A stretch of DNA of 64,000 nucleotides from Azospirillum sp. TSH64 (GCF_003116035.1 NZ_LGQW01000015.1:1225663-1289662), one strand, 5' to 3'. Numbered from the stretch's first letter, positions 11,704-22,794 are shown. The notes: generated by a model not told the origin, from the sequence alone. Made by a program: numbers and translations.

Positions 11704-11722
11704 CGCAGAATGCTGTTCTGCG
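11704..11722 (-). terminator. Hairpin downstream of ilvN
   Basis: CGCAGAA (11704-11710) and TTCTGCG (11716-11722) form a perfect 7-bp stem with a 5-nt loop, 12 bases past the ilvN stop. No T-run follows, so it may only partly terminate before ilvC. Confidence 0.4.
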
Positions 11723-11733
11723 GGAGCGGCGCC

Positions 11734-12240
11734 TTAAAAGGCCGCCGGCCCCTTCGACATGGCGACCACGCCGGTGCGGCTGGCCTCCACGAGTCCGAGC
11801 TGGGTCATCAGGCCGACGAAGTCGTCGACCTGCTCGGTGGTGCCGGTCAGCTCGAAGACGAAGCTGGTGAGCGTGGCGTCCACCACCTTGGCCTTGAAGA
11901 TGTCGGCGAGGCGCAGCGCCTCGATCCGCTTGTCGCCGGTGCCGGCAACCTTGACCAGCGCCAACTCGCGCTCCACCGCCGGCCCCTCGTCGGTCAGGTC
12001 ATGGACGCGGTGGACCGGAACCAGCCGGCTCAGCTGCGCCTTGATCTGCTCGATGATCATCCGGGTGCCGGAGGTGACGAGCGTGATGCGCGACAGGTGG
12101 TCGGCGTTGTTCACCTCGGCCACCGTCAGGCTTTCGATGTTGTAGCCGCGGCCGGAGAACAGCCCGATGACGCGGGCGAGAACGCCCGGTTCGTTGTCCA
12201 CCAGCACGGCGATGGTGTGCTTTTCGATCACGTTTTCCAT
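11734..12240 (-). CDS. ilvN: Acetolactate synthase small (regulatory) subunit
   Basis: The regulatory subunit of acetohydroxyacid synthase (also named ilvH) binds valine and gives feedback inhibition. The 168-residue product has an N-terminal ACT domain (HTIAVLVDNEPGVLARVIGLFSGRGYNIESLTV, about 8-40) and the C-terminal ALS_ss_C domain ending TGVVAMSKGPAAF. It begins 36 bases after the ilvB stop, so the two are almost certainly co-transcribed and made in a complex. Confidence 0.97.
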   Translation of the reverse strand: MENVIEKHTIAVLVDNEPGVLARVIGLFSGRGYNIESLTVAEVNNADHLSRITLVTSGTRMIIEQIKAQLSRLVPVHRVHDLTDEGPAVERELALVKVAGTGDKRIEALRLADIFKAKVVDATLTSFVFELTGTTEQVDDFVGLMTQLGLVEASRTGVVAMSKGPAAF

Positions 12241-12276
12241 GAGACCCGTCCCTCCTGTTCGTTCGTCGTCAGCCGA

Positions 12277-14040
<1,764 letters not shown>

Positions 14041-14169
14041 CGCTCACGACCTTCTCATGTGGGCGCCTCCTCTAAGGCACCCGGTTCCTTGGACTTGTCA
14101 CCGGCCGAGGCTGCTGGGCTATGCCGCCGGAACAACGGCTTAGCCCCGATGGCGGGGGCCGGGAGCGGC
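14041..14169 (-). promoter_or_regulatory. ilvB 5' leader with hairpin near the ribosome site
   Basis: The predicted transcript has a leader of about 120 bases. An 8-bp hairpin (arms 14061-14068 and 14075-14082, one G.U pair) lies just upstream of the Shine-Dalgarno AGAAGG (14050-14055). A four-codon ATG...TGA overlaps that ribosome site. No Val/Leu/Ile-rich leader peptide is present here, unlike leuA, so control is more likely at initiation or by the hairpin. Confidence 0.4.
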
Positions 14170-14199
14170 AAATTAGTCAAAAGCCCGGTCTCAGGTCAA
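14170..14199 (-). promoter_or_regulatory. Putative sigma-70 promoter for ilvB-ilvN
   Basis: Minus-strand TTGACC (14194-14199) and TAATTT (14170-14175) are spaced 18 bases apart, roughly 130 bases upstream of the ilvB start. This is among the better promoter matches in the window. Confidence 0.6.
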
Positions 14200-14204
14200 C
14201 CCAT

Positions 14205-14222
14205 TTTGCGAATGTTCGCAAA
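14205..14222. promoter_or_regulatory. Perfect palindrome upstream of the ilvB promoter
   Basis: TTTGCGAATGTTCGCAAA has 8-bp inverted arms around a 2-base centre and lies five bases upstream of the predicted -35 of ilvB, where an activator or repressor would bind. A second inverted repeat, ATGTTGC/GCAACAT, lies at about 14246-14271. The binding protein is unknown. Confidence 0.5.
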
Positions 14223-14303
14223 GTTTTTTTGCCGCAGTTTTTCCAAATGTTGCGCATTGGCTTTGCAACATCGGCTCAGCGCCGCTTCGCTCCCACCGGA
14301 TAC

Positions 14304-14340
14304 GGAAACGGCGGCCGCACCGAAGCGCGGCCGCCGTTCC
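14304..14340 (-). terminator. Strong GC hairpin downstream of the aminotransferase gene
   Basis: Arms GGAAACGGCGGCCGC (14304-14318) and GCGGCCGCCGTTCC (14327-14340) form a stem of 11 uninterrupted base pairs with one bulge beyond, starting about 30 bases after the stop. There is no T-run on the minus strand, so the termination mode is uncertain. Confidence 0.5.
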
Positions 14341-14369
14341 GAAGAGGCGACGATGAAAAGCCGAAGCCG

Positions 14370-15581
14370 TCAGGCGGCGGTCTTCAACAGCCCGCACAGG
14401 CGGCGGATGCCCTCGCGGATCTGGGCCGGCTTGGTGACGGAGAAGGCCAGCCGCAGGGTGTTCTTGCCCGACCGGTCGGCGTGGAAGGCCGAGCCGGGCA
14501 CGAAGGCGACATTGGCCTCCTTGATGGCGCGGGCCAGCAGTTCGGTACCGTCGACCCCCTCCGGCGCCTCGATCCAGACGAACAGGCCACCCTCCGGCTT
14601 GGTCCAGGTGACGCCCGGCGGGGCGTATTCCTCAAGCGCCGCCAGCATGGCGTCGCGGCGCTCCTTGTACTGGGTGCGCAGCAGCTTGAGGTGGCTGTCG
14701 AAGATCTGCGAGACGACGTCGTGCATGACGATCTGATTGATCGTGCTGGCATGCAGGTCGGCGGCCTGCTTCATCAGGACCAGCCGGTTCACCACCTCGG
14801 GCGCCGCGTTGACCCAGCCGACGCGCATCGCCGGCACCATCGTCTTGGAGAAGGTGCCGCCGAAGATGACGTTGGTCAGCTTGCCGCCGTTGCGCTCGCA
14901 ATCCAGCGCCGCCAGCAGCGGCAGATGCTCGCCGTCATAGCGCAGCTCGCAATAGGCGGTGTCCTCGATCACCGGCACGCCGGCCGCCTCGCAGGCGTCC
15001 AGGATGGCGTGGCGGCGGGCCAGCGTCACCGTGGTGCCGTTGGGGTTCTGGAAATCGGGGACGAGGTAGAAGAACTTCGGCTTCTGCGCCAGCGCCTCGG
15101 TCAGCGCCGTCATCTCCGGTCCCTCCTCGTCCATCGGGATCGAGAGATAGGTCGGCTCGTAGGGCGAGAAGGCCTGGAGCGCGCCGAGATAGGTCGGGCG
15201 GGTCACGACGATCTTGTCGCCGGGGCCGATCAGCAGCTTGCCGACGAACTCCAGCACCTGCTGCGAGCCGTTGGTGATGAGAACGCCGTCCAGCCCGATG
15301 TTGACGCCCTTGCCGCCCATGTAGTCGCAGATCCACTCCCGCAGCGGCGTGTAGCCTTCGGTGATGGAGTATTGCAGGGCGGCGCCGGCACCGGAGTTGG
15401 ACTGGAAGATCTTCTCGTAGGCGCGGGCGATGGCCGAGCTGGGGAACAGGTCCGGATCGGGGATGCCGCCGGCGAAGGAGATGATCTCCGGACGATCGAT
15501 CAGCTTCAGCAGTTCCCGGATTTCGGACGCCGTCATGCCGCCCACGCGGCCCGCGAACACATGACCCCAATCAACCGACAC
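14370..15581 (-). CDS. PLP-dependent class I/II aminotransferase
   Basis: A 403-residue fold-type I aminotransferase. The Schiff-base lysine is K246 in GGTFSKTMVPAMRVGW, with the substrate-entry segment SFAGGIPDPDLFP near 35-47 and the PLP-binding NPNGTTV near 179-185. These features match the LysN/ARO8-like branch (2-aminoadipate, aromatic or branched-chain transaminases), so the donor and acceptor are not settled. The start is a GTG at 15581 preceded by AAGGAG; the frame is open to an ATG at 15659 inside miaA, which is less likely. It follows miaA by 17 bases in the same orientation. Proximity to ilvBNC makes a branched-chain role possible but unproven. Confidence 0.9.
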   Translation of the reverse strand: MSVDWGHVFAGRVGGMTASEIRELLKLIDRPEIISFAGGIPDPDLFPSSAIARAYEKIFQSNSGAGAALQYSITEGYTPLREWICDYMGGKGVNIGLDGVLITNGSQQVLEFVGKLLIGPGDKIVVTRPTYLGALQAFSPYEPTYLSIPMDEEGPEMTALTEALAQKPKFFYLVPDFQNPNGTTVTLARRHAILDACEAAGVPVIEDTAYCELRYDGEHLPLLAALDCERNGGKLTNVIFGGTFSKTMVPAMRVGWVNAAPEVVNRLVLMKQAADLHASTINQIVMHDVVSQIFDSHLKLLRTQYKERRDAMLAALEEYAPPGVTWTKPEGGLFVWIEAPEGVDGTELLARAIKEANVAFVPGSAFHADRSGKNTLRLAFSVTKPAQIREGIRRLCGLLKTAA

Positions 15582-15598
15582 GGTGCTTCTCCTTCGGA

Positions 15599-16615
15599 TC
15601 AGTAATTTAGTATCGTTCTCAGGCGGTCGAGCATTGCATTTCGTACCGCAAGCGAACAAGGCAGATCGATGGTATGGCAGCTATGCTGTCCTGTATGACT
15701 TACCAGCATATCGGGTGATTTGCCAACAATCTGATGCCGGAACCACGTGACCTGCCGTTTGGCATAGCGGCGGGTCGATTGCTGGGCCAGCGCAATGGCC
15801 TCGTCGAGCGGGATTTCGCCGTGCAGAACGCGGCGGAGTTCGGGTACTCCCAGGGCTTTCAGCACCGGCAGGTCGGGGGCGAGGGCCTGTTCGCGAGCCA
15901 GAGCGTCCAATCGCCGCACCTCCCCCAGCGCCCCCTGCTCCATCATCATATGGAAGCGCCTGTCGCACTGGGCATAAAGGTCGGCCCGCGGCGGATCGAG
16001 CACGAGAATGGTGAAGCGCAGATCGGCCGGCGCGCCCTGGGCGGTCCGGCTCTGCCAGTGCGACAATGGATGACCGGTGGCCTCCAGCACTTCCCAGGCG
16101 CGGGTCAGACGGGTGGTGTCGCCGGGGTTCAGCTTTGCCGACGCCGGGTCGCGGGCGACCAGTTCGGCGCGGAAGGTCTCGCCGCCGATGGCGGCCAACC
16201 GGGCATGGGCGGCGGCACGCACCTCGTCGGGGATAGGCGGCACTTCGCTCAACCCCTGCATCAGCGCGCGCAGATAGAGGCCGGTGCCGCCAACCACCAC
16301 CGGCAGCCGGCCCTCGACCCTGGCGGCGGCGATCTCCGCCAGAGCCATGTCGCGCCAGCGCGCCGCCGATCCGCGTTCCGCCGCCGGCAGCACGCCGTAG
16401 AGCCGGTGGGGCGCCCGCGCCAGATCCTCGGCCGGCGGCCGGGCGGTCAGTACATCCAGGTCGGCGTAGAGCTGCATGCTGTCGGCATTGATGACGGTGC
16501 CGCCGAACGCCTCGGCGATGGCGAGCGCCAGCCCCGACTTTCCCGACGCGGTGGGGCCGCCGATGACGATGACGTCAGTCAGAGAGGTGGTCAAAGGGGC
16601 GGTGAGGTCGCTCAT
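15599..16615 (-). CDS. miaA: tRNA dimethylallyltransferase
   Basis: MiaA transfers a dimethylallyl group to A37 of tRNAs that read UNN codons. The 338-residue product has the P-loop GPTASGKS at 20-27, the catalytic/anticodon-recognition DSMQLY at 45-50 and the family VVGGTGLYLRAL. The C-terminus includes STRRYAKRQVTWFR, a conserved tRNA-contact helix. The start ATG 16615 follows AAGGGCG; the frame runs far upstream with no family support. It is divergent from serB and heads a two-gene unit with the aminotransferase. Confidence 0.96.
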   Translation of the reverse strand: MSDLTAPLTTSLTDVIVIGGPTASGKSGLALAIAEAFGGTVINADSMQLYADLDVLTARPPAEDLARAPHRLYGVLPAAERGSAARWRDMALAEIAAARVEGRLPVVVGGTGLYLRALMQGLSEVPPIPDEVRAAAHARLAAIGGETFRAELVARDPASAKLNPGDTTRLTRAWEVLEATGHPLSHWQSRTAQGAPADLRFTILVLDPPRADLYAQCDRRFHMMMEQGALGEVRRLDALAREQALAPDLPVLKALGVPELRRVLHGEIPLDEAIALAQQSTRRYAKRQVTWFRHQIVGKSPDMLVSHTGQHSCHTIDLPCSLAVRNAMLDRLRTILNY

Positions 16616-16762
16616 CGCCCTTGCATGGCGTTCCGGCGCCCGCTTTGCAACACCCAACCGCATGCCCCAACCGCAAGCCGACGCCGAAGCTTCGTTGGAC
16701 CCGGCCCCCTTGGCTGTGGTAGGCAGCGCGCAAAGGCCCTCTTTTCCTCGGGATACCCGCCG

Positions 16763-17668
16763 ATGAACGCCGTCGCCACGCTGATCGCCCCCCGCACCGC
16801 CACGCTCGACGAGGCCGCCGTCCAGACCGCAAAGGCGGCGCTGGTCGGGCTGGGCGCCGATGCCGGCGCACCGGACTGGCTGGCGCCGGGCACCGCCTGC
16901 GACCTGCCCTTCGGCAATCTGGCACCCGAACAGGCGGAGGCGGCGATCCGCCATGCCCTGACGGCGAATGGGACCGGCGTGGCGCTGGACATCATCGCCC
17001 AGCCGGCGGCGACGCGGCGCAAGCGGCTGCTGGTCGCCGACATGGAATCGACGATCATCGAGCAGGAGATGCTGGACGAGCTTGGCGATTATGTCGGGCT
17101 GAAGGACCACATCGCCGACATCACCGCCCGCGCCATGAACGGCGAGATCGACTTCAAGGACGCGGTGCGCGAGCGGGTCGCCCTGTTGAAGGGGTTGAGC
17201 GAGACGGTGATCGACGAGGTGTGGCAGCGCGCCACCCTGATGCCGGGTGCCGCCCAGTTGGTCGGCACCATGCGCGCCAACGGCGCCGTCTGTGTCCTGG
17301 TGTCGGGCGGCTTCCGCTGCTTCACCGGCCGGGTGCGCAACTGGATCGGCTTCGACGACGATCGCGGCAACGAGCTGGAGGTCGTCGACGGCGTGATGAC
17401 CGGCAAGGTGATCGAGCCGATCCTCGACAAGGACAGCAAGCTCCAGGCGCTGATGGCCTATGCCGGCGAGCATCGCGTGCCGGTGGCGGAAACCATGGCC
17501 GTCGGCGACGGCGCCAACGACCTGCCGATGCTGTTGGCCGCTGGGCTGGGCGTGGCCTTCCATGCCAAGGCGGTGGTCGCCGCCGAGGCCCGCGCCCGCG
17601 TCGATCACGGCGATCTCACCGCCCTGCTCTACGCCCAGGGCTACCGGGCGGCGGAGTTCGTGGGGTAA
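16763..17668 (+). CDS. serB: Phosphoserine phosphatase
   Basis: SerB makes L-serine from phosphoserine, the last step of serine synthesis. The 301-residue HAD-family enzyme has motif I DMEST at 93-97 (nucleophile D93; Glu replaces the second Asp, as I recall in many SerB proteins), motif II LVSGGF with the conserved Ser, and motif IV GDGANDLPML. Residues 1-85 are an N-terminal ACT-like region. It is divergent from miaA by about 150 bases and converges on the hemerythrin gene with an 18-base gap. Confidence 0.96.
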   Translation: MNAVATLIAPRTATLDEAAVQTAKAALVGLGADAGAPDWLAPGTACDLPFGNLAPEQAEAAIRHALTANGTGVALDIIAQPAATRRKRLLVADMESTIIEQEMLDELGDYVGLKDHIADITARAMNGEIDFKDAVRERVALLKGLSETVIDEVWQRATLMPGAAQLVGTMRANGAVCVLVSGGFRCFTGRVRNWIGFDDDRGNELEVVDGVMTGKVIEPILDKDSKLQALMAYAGEHRVPVAETMAVGDGANDLPMLLAAGLGVAFHAKAVVAAEARARVDHGDLTALLYAQGYRAAEFVG

Positions 17669-17686
17669 GGGTCCTCTCCTCCCCCC

Positions 17687-18097
17687 TCACGCCCACACGC
17701 CACGCACATAGGGCGTCAGCTGCGTGTCCATCAGGATGATGTGGCGGACCAGCCAGTCGGCGGTGAATTTGTAGAGCTGCTCCGCATTCTCGTGGGTAGG
17801 GTCGATCGAAAAGCGGTTGGACAGCTCGCTGACCATCTTCACCGCGGCACGGTGCATGGCGACGTGCTCCTCGAATTTCGGGTAGTGTACGATCTGCATG
17901 ATCCGCTCTTCGCGGGCGAAATGCTCCTTGGTGTATTCCAGCAGCTTGACCAGGATCTTGGCGACGCGGACCGGCTGGAACCGCTCAGCAGCCAGCGCTG
18001 CGTCGAGTTCATTCAGATACTCGATCAGATGCTTGTGATCGTCGTCGATGGACGGTTGGCCGACGCTCAACTGCCGTCGCCACGTTATGGCGCCCAT
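17687..18097 (-). CDS. Bacteriohemerythrin
   Basis: A 136-residue single-domain hemerythrin that would bind O2 at a di-iron site. All ligands of the family signature are present: H21, the pair H59/E63 in HFAREE, H78/H82 in HVAMH and H119/D124 in HIILMD. Such proteins serve as oxygen stores or sensors in microaerophiles, which fits an Azospirillum-like lifestyle. It stands alone, between serB (convergent) and fabI (same strand, about 225 bases upstream). Confidence 0.95.
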   Translation of the reverse strand: MGAITWRRQLSVGQPSIDDDHKHLIEYLNELDAALAAERFQPVRVAKILVKLLEYTKEHFAREERIMQIVHYPKFEEHVAMHRAAVKMVSELSNRFSIDPTHENAEQLYKFTADWLVRHIILMDTQLTPYVRGVWA

Positions 18098-18281
18098 GAC
18101 CCTGCCGCCTCCCCCCTTGCCGGCACCCCGTTAGCCCGGATTATGGCTGGTGTCACCATTGCGCCAAAACAGCCGGCGGCGTCACACGGCAATATGACGC
18201 ACCCGCCAGGAGACGGGCGGAGGGGAGGCCCGGAACGAAACAGGGCGGATGCGTCGCCGCACCCGCCCCATCATGCAATCC

Positions 18282-18308
18282 GATCCCCGCCGCCATCGGG
18301 CGGGGATC
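18282..18308 (-). terminator. Hairpin downstream of fabI
   Basis: GATCCCCGCC (18282-18291) and GGCGGGGATC (18299-18308) form a perfect 10-bp stem with a 7-nt loop, 14 bases past the fabI stop. The following minus-strand sequence is not T-rich. Confidence 0.6.
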
Positions 18309-18322
18309 GGGATCTGCCATCG

Positions 18323-19108
18323 TCAGCCGACGATGGAATAACCGCAGTCGACATAGGTGGTGTCGCCGGTGATGCCCTTCGCACCATCGGTGGCGAGGAA
18401 GGCGGTGGTGTAGCCCACCTCCTCGATGGTGACCAGACGGCCTTCCGGCGCACGCTCGGCGGCCTTGTTCATCAGCTCGTCGAAATGGGCGATGCCGGAG
18501 GCGGCGCGGGTCTTGATCGGGCCGGGGGAGATGGCATGGACACGGATGCCCTTCGGGCCCAGCTCGGCCGCCAGATAGCGGACGCTGGCTTCCAGGGCGG
18601 CCTTGACCGGACCCATGACGCCGTAATTGTCGATGACGCGGTTGGCGCCGAAATAGGACATGGTGAACAGCGACCCACCGTCCTTCATCAGCGGCTCGGC
18701 ATACTTGGCCATGCGGATGAAGGAGTGGCAGGAGACGTCCATCGCCTGCTGGAAGCCCTCGCGCGAGCAATCGACGACGCGGCCGTGCAGATCCTCCTTC
18801 GGGGCGAAGGCGATGCTGTGCAGCGCGAAGTCGAGCTTGCCCCACTTCTCGCCGATCTTGTCGAAGATGGCCTTCAGCTCGCCCTCGCCGGTGACGTCCA
18901 CCGGTTCGAAGATCTCGGCCTCGAGCTGCTGAGCCAGCGGCTCGACGAACTTCTTGGCCTTGTCGTTCAGATAGCTGACCGCGAGGTCGGCACCCATCGC
19001 GCGGAAGGCGCGGGCGCAGCCCCAGGCGATCGACTGGTCGTTGGCGATGCCAAGAACGAGCCCCTTCTTGCCTTCGAGCGTGGCGGCGGCGGGAATGATC
19101 GTGGTCAT
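18323..19108 (-). CDS. fabI: Enoyl-[acyl-carrier-protein] reductase (NADH) FabI
   Basis: FabI reduces enoyl-ACP in the last step of each fatty-acid elongation cycle and is the target of triclosan-type inhibitors. The 261-residue SDR-like enzyme has the divergent glycine motif GIANDQSIAWG at 20-30 and the FabI-type catalytic Tyr-x6-Lys pair Y162/K169 in NYGVMGPVKAALEA. The start ATG 19108 follows AGGACAG. A well-spaced promoter lies about 100 bases upstream and a hairpin downstream, so the gene seems monocistronic. Confidence 0.97.
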   Translation of the reverse strand: MTTIIPAAATLEGKKGLVLGIANDQSIAWGCARAFRAMGADLAVSYLNDKAKKFVEPLAQQLEAEIFEPVDVTGEGELKAIFDKIGEKWGKLDFALHSIAFAPKEDLHGRVVDCSREGFQQAMDVSCHSFIRMAKYAEPLMKDGGSLFTMSYFGANRVIDNYGVMGPVKAALEASVRYLAAELGPKGIRVHAISPGPIKTRAASGIAHFDELMNKAAERAPEGRLVTIEEVGYTTAFLATDGAKGITGDTTYVDCGYSIVG

Positions 19109-19202
19109 GCGGACTGTCCTGCGGTCGATGTGACGGGAGGAGCGGCCGCAACCGTGGCGGCCTTTCGCCGGGTGCACAGACGCGGCGTTCCTTGTGCAGT
19201 GC

Positions 19203-19231
19203 ACCATAAACGAACCGCCGCGGGTCCGCAA
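19203..19231 (-). promoter_or_regulatory. Putative promoter for fabI
   Basis: Minus-strand TTGCGG (19226-19231), a 17-base spacer and TATGGT (19203-19208) lie about 100 bases before the fabI start. The same TATGGT -10 is seen at prs. Confidence 0.5.
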
Positions 19232-19344
19232 CGTGCAATGGGCGCGAACCGCACATGCGTCTCAATCATTGCGCAGCATTGCCGCAGGCACGATCAGTAA
19301 AAGCCGAAGTCGTCCGAATTCTGTCTTTCATTGATCCATATCAA

Positions 19345-19379
19345 AAACGGCCTGCCAGCGTGGGACTGGCAGGCCGTTT
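19345..19379 (-). terminator. Intrinsic terminator of the DUF2892 gene
   Basis: AAACGGCCTGCCAG (19345-19358) pairs perfectly with CTGGCAGGCCGTTT (19366-19379), a 14-bp stem with a 7-nt loop. On the minus strand it is followed by TTTTTGATATGG, the T-run of an intrinsic terminator, about 50 bases after the gene stop. Confidence 0.88.
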
Positions 19380-19428
19380 CTTGATGACATTTCTGTTATG
19401 GCATCAGGCCGCTTGGCTGATTGCCCGC

Positions 19429-19881
19429 TTACCGCGCAACACCCGGGCTGAAGGAGGGCGGATCGCTCGCCGGGAAGGATTCCTGGGAAGCCTCGTCGAC
19501 GATCTCCTCCTCGCAGCTCTCCTGATAGATGTCGCCGGGATGGCGGGAATAGGGGTCGATGCCATGCTCGACATCCTGCGCTGGAAACGCGGCCCGGTCA
19601 TTGTGCGACCAGTCGGCCAGCATCGCCTTGCCGGGGCAATAGCCGGTCAGGCCGCGCGCGACCAGGGCACCGCCGGCCAGCGCCATGGCGGCGCCGGTCC
19701 AGTTGGGCCGGCGCAGGCCCAGCACCGCCAGCACCACGCCGCCGGCCAGCGACGCCAGCCGTTCATTGTGGCCGACATTGATGCCGTGGCTGCCGGTGGG
19801 TCCGGGCAAGCGGTCGGCCATGGTGTCGGCAATGCCGCGCAGGTTGCGCTGGGCCGTATCGGTGATCGAAGAGAGTTCCAT
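19429..19881 (-). CDS. DUF2892/YgaP-type membrane-domain protein
   Basis: A 150-residue protein. Residues 33-85 (NVGHNERLASLAGGVVLAVLGL, then two hydrophobic segments and GYCPGKAM) match the DUF2892 transmembrane hairpin found in YgaP and many short proteins. The acidic C-terminus carries the phrase DEASQESFPASDPPSF, a tail motif recurrent in uncharacterised proteobacterial proteins. Function is unknown. It lies downstream of the PRC-barrel gene on the same strand (75-base gap) and ends at a strong terminator. Confidence 0.8.
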   Translation of the reverse strand: MELSSITDTAQRNLRGIADTMADRLPGPTGSHGINVGHNERLASLAGGVVLAVLGLRRPNWTGAAMALAGGALVARGLTGYCPGKAMLADWSHNDRAAFPAQDVEHGIDPYSRHPGDIYQESCEEEIVDEASQESFPASDPPSFSPGVAR

Positions 19882-19956
19882 GTCGGTCCTCCTGAATGCG
19901 GGTCCCGGTCAGACGGGTCCCAATCGGGGATCGTCCGCCATCGGATCGTTAACGCG

Positions 19957-20859
19957 TCACTGTTGGGAAACCGGCGGCTGGGGGCTGCCGTTCCCGGACG
20001 GCGTCTGCACGGCGGCATCCGGCGCCGCCTGTGGCGCACCGCCCTGCCCCATTCCGGCACCGGGCGTCGCCCCGCTGGAACCGGCGGCGCCGCGCGCCTG
20101 CTGCAATTCGCCATTCAGCCGCGCCACTTCCTGCGACAGGCGCTGCACCTCCTGGCGCAGCGGTGCCGCCGAGATATCGCCATTCCCGCCGGCGGCGCCG
20201 GCAATGGCGGCCAGCGTAGCGGAATCGCGCATCCAGTAGGGGGCGACGCCATAATAGGTGTGAACCGCCATCGCCCACTGGCGGTCGTTCATGTTCGGGC
20301 GGTTCTTGTCGTCGAAACGCGGCGCGTTGGTCAGCTTGTCCTTCGGCACATTCAGGACATAGCCCTCGCCCGACGGGGCGAACAGCGCCCACGGAACCGC
20401 GAAGTCGGCCTCGCCGATGCCAAGGAAGCCGCCCAGCTCGACCACGGCATAGGCGACGCGCCCGGTGCCGGGATCGATGATCAGTTCGGAGATGCTGCCG
20501 AGATCCTTGCCGTCCGGGCTGCGCAGCTTGGCATTCTCAAGATCGTCGGCCGCGATGGCGCGCGGACGGGCGATGGAATCCTGCAATGCCGTCGCCTCGC
20601 CCAGGATGGCTTGGCAGGCGGGGGCGTTGCCCTTCTGCGCGGCGGCCTGGGCCGCCTGCTGAAGCGCGCGCAGCTGGGCGGTTTCCTGCTGGGTCACCGG
20701 TGCGGCGGAGCCGGGGCCGGCAGCCTCGAGAGCCGCCGCCTGCTGTCCCAGCCGGTCGAGCCCGGCCGCGCAGTCGTCGGCCGCCAATGCGGGCGCGGCG
20801 AAGGACAGGGTTCCCAGCGCGGCCAGCAGCAGGGCCGTTGCAGGGGTGGGGCGCGTCAT
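19957..20859 (-). CDS. Secreted PRC-barrel domain protein
   Basis: A protein of about 300 residues with a signal peptide (MTRPTPATALLLAALGTLSFAAPALA, cleavage near ALA/AD), an Ala/Gln-rich helical region, a PRC-barrel domain (about 110-180: LRSPDGKDLGSISELIIDPGTGRVAYAVVELGGFLGIG) and a C-terminal coiled coil followed by a Gly/Pro/Gln-rich tail. It is probably periplasmic. The start ATG 20859 has GGAGG ten bases upstream; an ATG at 20889 would spoil the signal peptide. Function is unknown; PRC-barrel proteins often bind partner proteins or RNA. Confidence 0.82.
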   Translation of the reverse strand: MTRPTPATALLLAALGTLSFAAPALAADDCAAGLDRLGQQAAALEAAGPGSAAPVTQQETAQLRALQQAAQAAAQKGNAPACQAILGEATALQDSIARPRAIAADDLENAKLRSPDGKDLGSISELIIDPGTGRVAYAVVELGGFLGIGEADFAVPWALFAPSGEGYVLNVPKDKLTNAPRFDDKNRPNMNDRQWAMAVHTYYGVAPYWMRDSATLAAIAGAAGGNGDISAAPLRQEVQRLSQEVARLNGELQQARGAAGSSGATPGAGMGQGGAPQAAPDAAVQTPSGNGSPQPPVSQQ

Positions 20860-20970
20860 CAGGGCATCCTCCGGCTTGGATCGTCTCATGCTGCATGAAC
20901 AGCATGGTCAAGCCGGAGGTTCCATCGGCCAGAGAATCCCGGGCGCCGATCTTCCCCCAGTTGTGAACGG

Positions 20971-21611
<641 letters not shown>

Positions 21612-21615
<4 letters not shown>

Positions 21616-22355
21616 GAGCGGAACAGCCTCGTATATTGGGTTTCGTGGATCATCGAGGTCCAATCGACGGCCATCGCCCGGCCGCCGAGATCGTCGAGCG
21701 GGGCCGCCAGCGCCGCGTCGGCCGCCCGGTGGGTGATGGGGTCGAGGGCGGCCAGCGCCCGCTGTCCGTCGGTCTGGCCCAGCGGCACCAGCCGCACGCC
21801 GGCCGAAACGAGGTTGGCGGAGAAGGCATGCAGATAAGCGGTCAGCGCCGGCCCTTCGGCCACACCGATCAGGGATGCCGCCAGCGCCACCGCAACCGCA
21901 TAGGCGACAGGCCGTCCGGTGGAAGCGATCACCGTATCCCAGCGCGCCAGCCCGTCGAGCGGCCATGCGGCGCGGATCGCCAGCAGGAAGGCCTGCCCCT
22001 GTGCCCGCGATTCCAGCCCCATCTCGGCCGACGCACGCAGGATGTCGGCCCGCTCCACCGCCCAGGCGAAACCGGCCTCGTCGCCGGCCAGCACGGCCCG
22101 GTGGGCGGCGGCGAACAGCATGCCGTCGGTCCGTCCGGCGCCATGGCGCAGGATGCCGTCGAGCCAGACGATCATCGTCGCCCGGTCGCGCACCAGCCCC
22201 TGCTCCACCGCCGCCTCGATGCCATGGCTGTAGGAAAAGCCGCCGACCGGAAAGCTGGGCGACAGCCACGCCAGCAGGCGCGTCAGGGCGTGGGTGGAGA
22301 CGCCATCCACGTCAGTGCGAATGACCATGCCCGCCGCCATGCGAATGCCCGCCAT
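21612..22355 (-). CDS. ureF: Urease accessory protein UreF
   Basis: UreF bridges UreD and UreG in the urease maturation complex. The all-helical 247-residue product has the family stretch [29 protein letters not shown] (about 27-55). Its start is uncertain: ATG 22355 has GGAAGG upstream and overlaps ureE by 44 bases, while ATG 22328 (MVIRTDVDG) overlaps by 17. Either way the gene is coupled to ureE upstream and ureG downstream. Confidence 0.95.
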
Positions 22356-22794
22356 AGGCGCCGCCTTCCGGCATGAAGGGTGCCGACACGTCGCGCACCT
22401 CGGCCCCCAACCCGCGCAGCATGTCCTCGATCACATGATCGCGGCGCAGCCGGATGGTGTCGCCGACGATCTGCACCGGCAGGTGGCGGTTGCCGAGATG
22501 CCAGGCGACGCGGGCGAAGGCCTCGACCGGGCCGGGGACACGGACTTCCATCAACTCCTCAGGCGCGGCGACCACGCGGAGGAAGCTGCCGTCGCCCAGT
22601 TCCAGCCCGTCACCGTCGTCCAGCGCCACCGCCCGCGGCAGGTCGAGCAGGAAGGCGCCGCCGGCATCGTCGGTCATCGCCATGCGGCGGCGGAAACGGT
22701 CGTCGAAGGCGAGCGTCACGGTGCCGGCCGCCTGCTCGACCGGCCAATGGCCGCGGGCGTGGACTCGGGTGGCACGGCGGGCGGGATCGGTCAT
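22312..22794 (-). CDS. ureE: Urease accessory nickel metallochaperone UreE
   Basis: UreE carries Ni2+ to UreG for insertion in urease. The 160-residue protein has the peptide-binding N-terminal domain, the metal-binding domain with the conserved GNRHLPVQI (dimer-interface His) and a His-rich tail, [13 protein letters not shown], typical of nickel-storing UreE. Its start codon shares one base with the stop of murI (TGATG), a sign of translational coupling to that gene. Confidence 0.96.
   Translation of the reverse strand: MTDPARRATRVHARGHWPVEQAAGTVTLAFDDRFRRRMAMTDDAGGAFLLDLPRAVALDDGDGLELGDGSFLRVVAAPEELMEVRVPGPVEAFARVAWHLGNRHLPVQIVGDTIRLRRDHVIEDMLRGLGAEVRDVSAPFMPEGGAYGGHSHGGGHGHSH

Noticed and set aside
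14041..14169. Attenuator leader peptide for ilvB
   Set aside because: The only short frame is ATG AGA AGG TCG TGA, with no Val, Leu or Ile codons, so leader-peptide control like that at leuA is not supported.
17041..17100. Missing second Asp in the SerB DxDxT motif as a sign of inactivation
   Set aside because: DMEST is a known functional SerB variant and all other HAD motifs are intact.
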